NCBI GenBank assembly: GCA_002378975.1 | Contig: DFST01000040.1 | Span: forward strand, 1 to 6,960 | DNA from: Chitinophagaceae bacterium UBA3430 | GTDB taxonomy: Bacteria > Bacteroidota > Bacteroidia > Chitinophagales > Chitinophagaceae | Reading direction: 5' to 3' | DNA: 6,960 nucleotides | Shown here: piece by piece, positions 5,697-6,960 of the stretch | Position numbering within the stretch: position 1 is the first letter of the stretch | Layout of the letters: each line of letters opens with the position of its first letter | Made by a program: the position numbers and the translations under genes | Notes under the pieces: model-generated | Seen by the model: the letters and a program-made list of their open reading frames with translations, nothing else | What the model was told of the DNA's origin: nothing | The model's database searches: none

Positions 5697-5726
5697 GAAA
5701 TGGGGCCATTAATATGGCCCCATTTC
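5697..5726 (-). terminator. Rho-independent terminator after the fasciclin-domain gene
   Basis: A perfect 13-bp stem (5697-5709 with 5714-5726, GAAATGGGGCCAT) encloses a four-base loop and lies 22 bases past the stop codon. On the minus strand it is followed by GTTTTCC and then a further T-rich stretch. On the plus strand ATCTAAATTTTT follows, so it could act in both directions. Confidence 0.8.
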
Positions 5727-5748
5727 ATCTAAATTTTTAAGCAATGGC

Positions 5749-6252
5749 TTACTTGGGAAGAACAACTGTATCAATCACGTGAACAACACCATTACCCGAC
5801 TTCAAATCGGCTGCAATTACCGTAGAAGTATTGCCATTTTCGTCTGTCAAAATTACCTTACCTGCCTTGAGTGATGCGGTAAGCACATTACCACTGACTG
5901 TTTTGAGTTTGGCTGATCCACCTCCATCTTCAATTGCCTTAACAACAGCTGCTGCATCAAAATCACCTGCTATTACATGATATGTCAATATTTTTACGAG
6001 CGTTGCCTTCGCTTCTGGTTTCAAAAGCGCTTCTACCGTTCCTGCAGGAAGCTTTGCAAATGCATCGTTAGATGGAGCGAATACGGTAAAAGGTCCAGCA
6101 CCCTGCAGTGTTTCTACAAGACCTGCTGCTTTTACTGCAGCAACCAACGTGGTGTGTGCAGATGAACTCACCGCAATATCAACTACTGTCTTTTGTGCAG
6201 AGATCTGTGAGAAAACTGTAAGTGTTAAAAGAGAAAGGATAAAATTTTTCAT
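5749..6252 (-). CDS. secreted fasciclin (FAS1) domain protein
   Basis: FAS1 domains mediate adhesion and protein or polysaccharide contacts outside the cell. The 167-residue product, from Met 6252, has a clean Sec signal peptide (MKNFILSLLTLTVFSQISAQ, cleavage after residue 20) and then one FAS1 domain filling the rest. It shows the H1 motif TVFAPSNDAF (56-65), the central LTYHVIAGDF (89-98) and the H2 motif GVVHVIDTVVLP (155-166). The upstream in-frame ATGs would place 15 non-signal residues ahead of the signal sequence, so 6252 is preferred; an A-rich leader (AATAACAAAAATG) precedes it. Single-domain secreted FAS1 proteins are common in Bacteroidota, and no partner gene is evident. Monocistronic, with a strong terminator just downstream. 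No recognisable -7 element was found upstream. Confidence 0.93.
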   Translation of the reverse strand: MKNFILSLLTLTVFSQISAQKTVVDIAVSSSAHTTLVAAVKAAGLVETLQGAGPFTVFAPSNDAFAKLPAGTVEALLKPEAKATLVKILTYHVIAGDFDAAAVVKAIEDGGGSAKLKTVSGNVLTASLKAGKVILTDENGNTSTVIAADLKSGNGVVHVIDTVVLPK

Positions 6253-6362
6253 TTTTGTTATTTTACTATATAACCAACAATTTGGCATATAGTTCACATT
6301 AAATAAACATTAATTCTGGATTTTTTGCTCAACCAATACGTTTACAGTGCAAAACCAGCCAC

Positions 6363-6534
6363 TCACCCTTTACGTACTTACGTCAGGGGCGTCTGTAAAA
6401 GGATCGCTCTTAAACCATAAGCTGCCATAACCTAGGATTCACTTTGCAGACTGGGGTGCCACCTAGCGTACATCGACCACAACCATACTTGAAATAAATA
6501 TCCGCTGCCGTTGAATTCTTTCCCAAGAAAGTTT
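6363..6534 (-). pseudogene. YdeI/DUF1801-like protein remnant
   Basis: One minus-strand frame reads ADIYFKYGCGRCTLGGTPVC followed by KVN, then a stop at 6410-6412. The next frame reads YGLRAILLQTPLT, a stop at 6378-6380, then VRKG and a further stop. As I remember the family, DUF1801/YdeI-like proteins of Bacteroidota contain 'YFxxGCGRCxxGGTPxCKVxxWxxELxxLRxIxLxxxLTEELKWGVP'. Both pieces match in order with one frameshift and two stops. Only about 60 of the expected ~190 residues remain and there is no start codon. It abuts the stop of the upstream frame at 6535. Family identity is from recognition; pseudogene status follows from the visible breaks. Confidence 0.55.
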
Positions 6535-6960
6535 CTAATTCGATTTGCCAATAATTTTAAACAGATAGTTTCCACCTTCATTCACGAGACCCCAATAATC
6601 AAATCTTTCAACAGCTCTGTCGCCATTGATATTCAAAATCACCAGACCGGAAACTCCAAGAAAATGATCCGCCTCCTCACTAAACCGCGTTTTGAACGCA
6701 GTAAAGTCATTAAAGGTGCTCGTAAAGTCCGCAACCGTTTTGGCTAGCACCCACATCGCATCATCTACCGACAAGGCATAGGCGACTAAATCCAATCCGT
6801 AAGCAAACGGAAACCAGTTGTTGGATCTTGGAAAGCAGCTGCCTAATAACGGCCGTGAAATCGGTCAAGGTAGTCGCATAGGCCTCTCCTAAACTAAAAT
6901 ACGACTAACTCATAAAAATCGTCCTCCCGCAAATACCGCTGCGCCAATTCACGCAACTGC
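6535..6960 (-). pseudogene. unrecognised gene, apparently frameshifted, running off the right edge
   Basis: The last frame is open from 6864 to the stop at 6535 (109 residues) with no ATG; TTG 6795 is the only late start candidate and falls inside coding-like sequence. It reads RSNNWFPFAYGLDLVAYALS, then DDAMWVLAKTVADFTSTFND and, near the end, GDRAVERFDYWGLVNEGGNY. Upstream, two further frames carry protein-like text in sequence: REDDFYELVV (stop at 6894) and then SLGEAYATTLTDFTAVIRQL. Joining them needs two same-direction frameshifts, giving about 140 residues plus whatever lies beyond the edge. No family is recognised with confidence. The two segments LxxYxLS..A..LAxTxxDFT and YFSLGEAYATTLTDFT look alike, so an internal repeat or fused paralogue is possible. 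Sequencing error is an alternative to gene decay. Confidence 0.42.

Noticed and set aside
6253..6297. ATG 6297 as start of the fasciclin protein
   Set aside because: It would place 15 residues ahead of an otherwise typical Sec signal peptide starting at 6252.

Overview
The window looks like a chromosomal segment of a Bacteroidota bacterium, probably Chitinophagaceae-like. The evidence is: a Bacteroidota-type promoter signature (-7 element TAnnTTTG) right in front of start codons, A-rich leaders without a strong Shine-Dalgarno, a fused RibBA, and rimP-like and YdeI-like fragments whose wording matches members of that family as I remember them. The assignment is inference; no rRNA or other marker is present.

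Layout. Left edge (1-250): the 5' part of a leftward rimP-like gene carrying a one-base frameshift, preceded almost immediately by a strong hairpin with a T-tract. Core (312-3659): a riboflavin biosynthesis locus with a leftward, overlapping operon ribE-ribBA-ribH and a divergent ribD. Together these encode the route from GTP and ribulose 5-phosphate to riboflavin, apart from the phosphatase step and the later FMN/FAD synthetase. The two transcription units start from one compact block (2536-2556) in which two oppositely oriented -7 elements sit only five bases apart. No FMN riboswitch is visible, and the predicted leaders are too short to hold one.

Middle (3660-4990): a leftward lipoprotein-like protein of unknown function, flanked on both sides by degenerate CTTCTAC/ACCTTAA-type repeats. 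It is followed by the rightward remains of a TMEM175-family potassium channel gene, broken by frameshifts, an internal deletion and a stop codon.

Right part (5000-6960): an AT-rich leftward group of very small membrane proteins (106 aa, 59 aa, possibly a 24-aa peptide with a G8 tract), then a secreted fasciclin-domain protein with a clear terminator. Beyond it lie two more broken leftward reading frames: a YdeI/DUF1801-like remnant and an unrecognised, frameshifted gene running off the right edge.

The riboflavin block is the only well-understood functional unit. The rest is accessory or decaying sequence. I see no convincing new multi-gene system. The items most worth a second look are the symmetric divergent rib promoter, the coupled small-membrane-protein genes, and the number of broken genes around an intact core.
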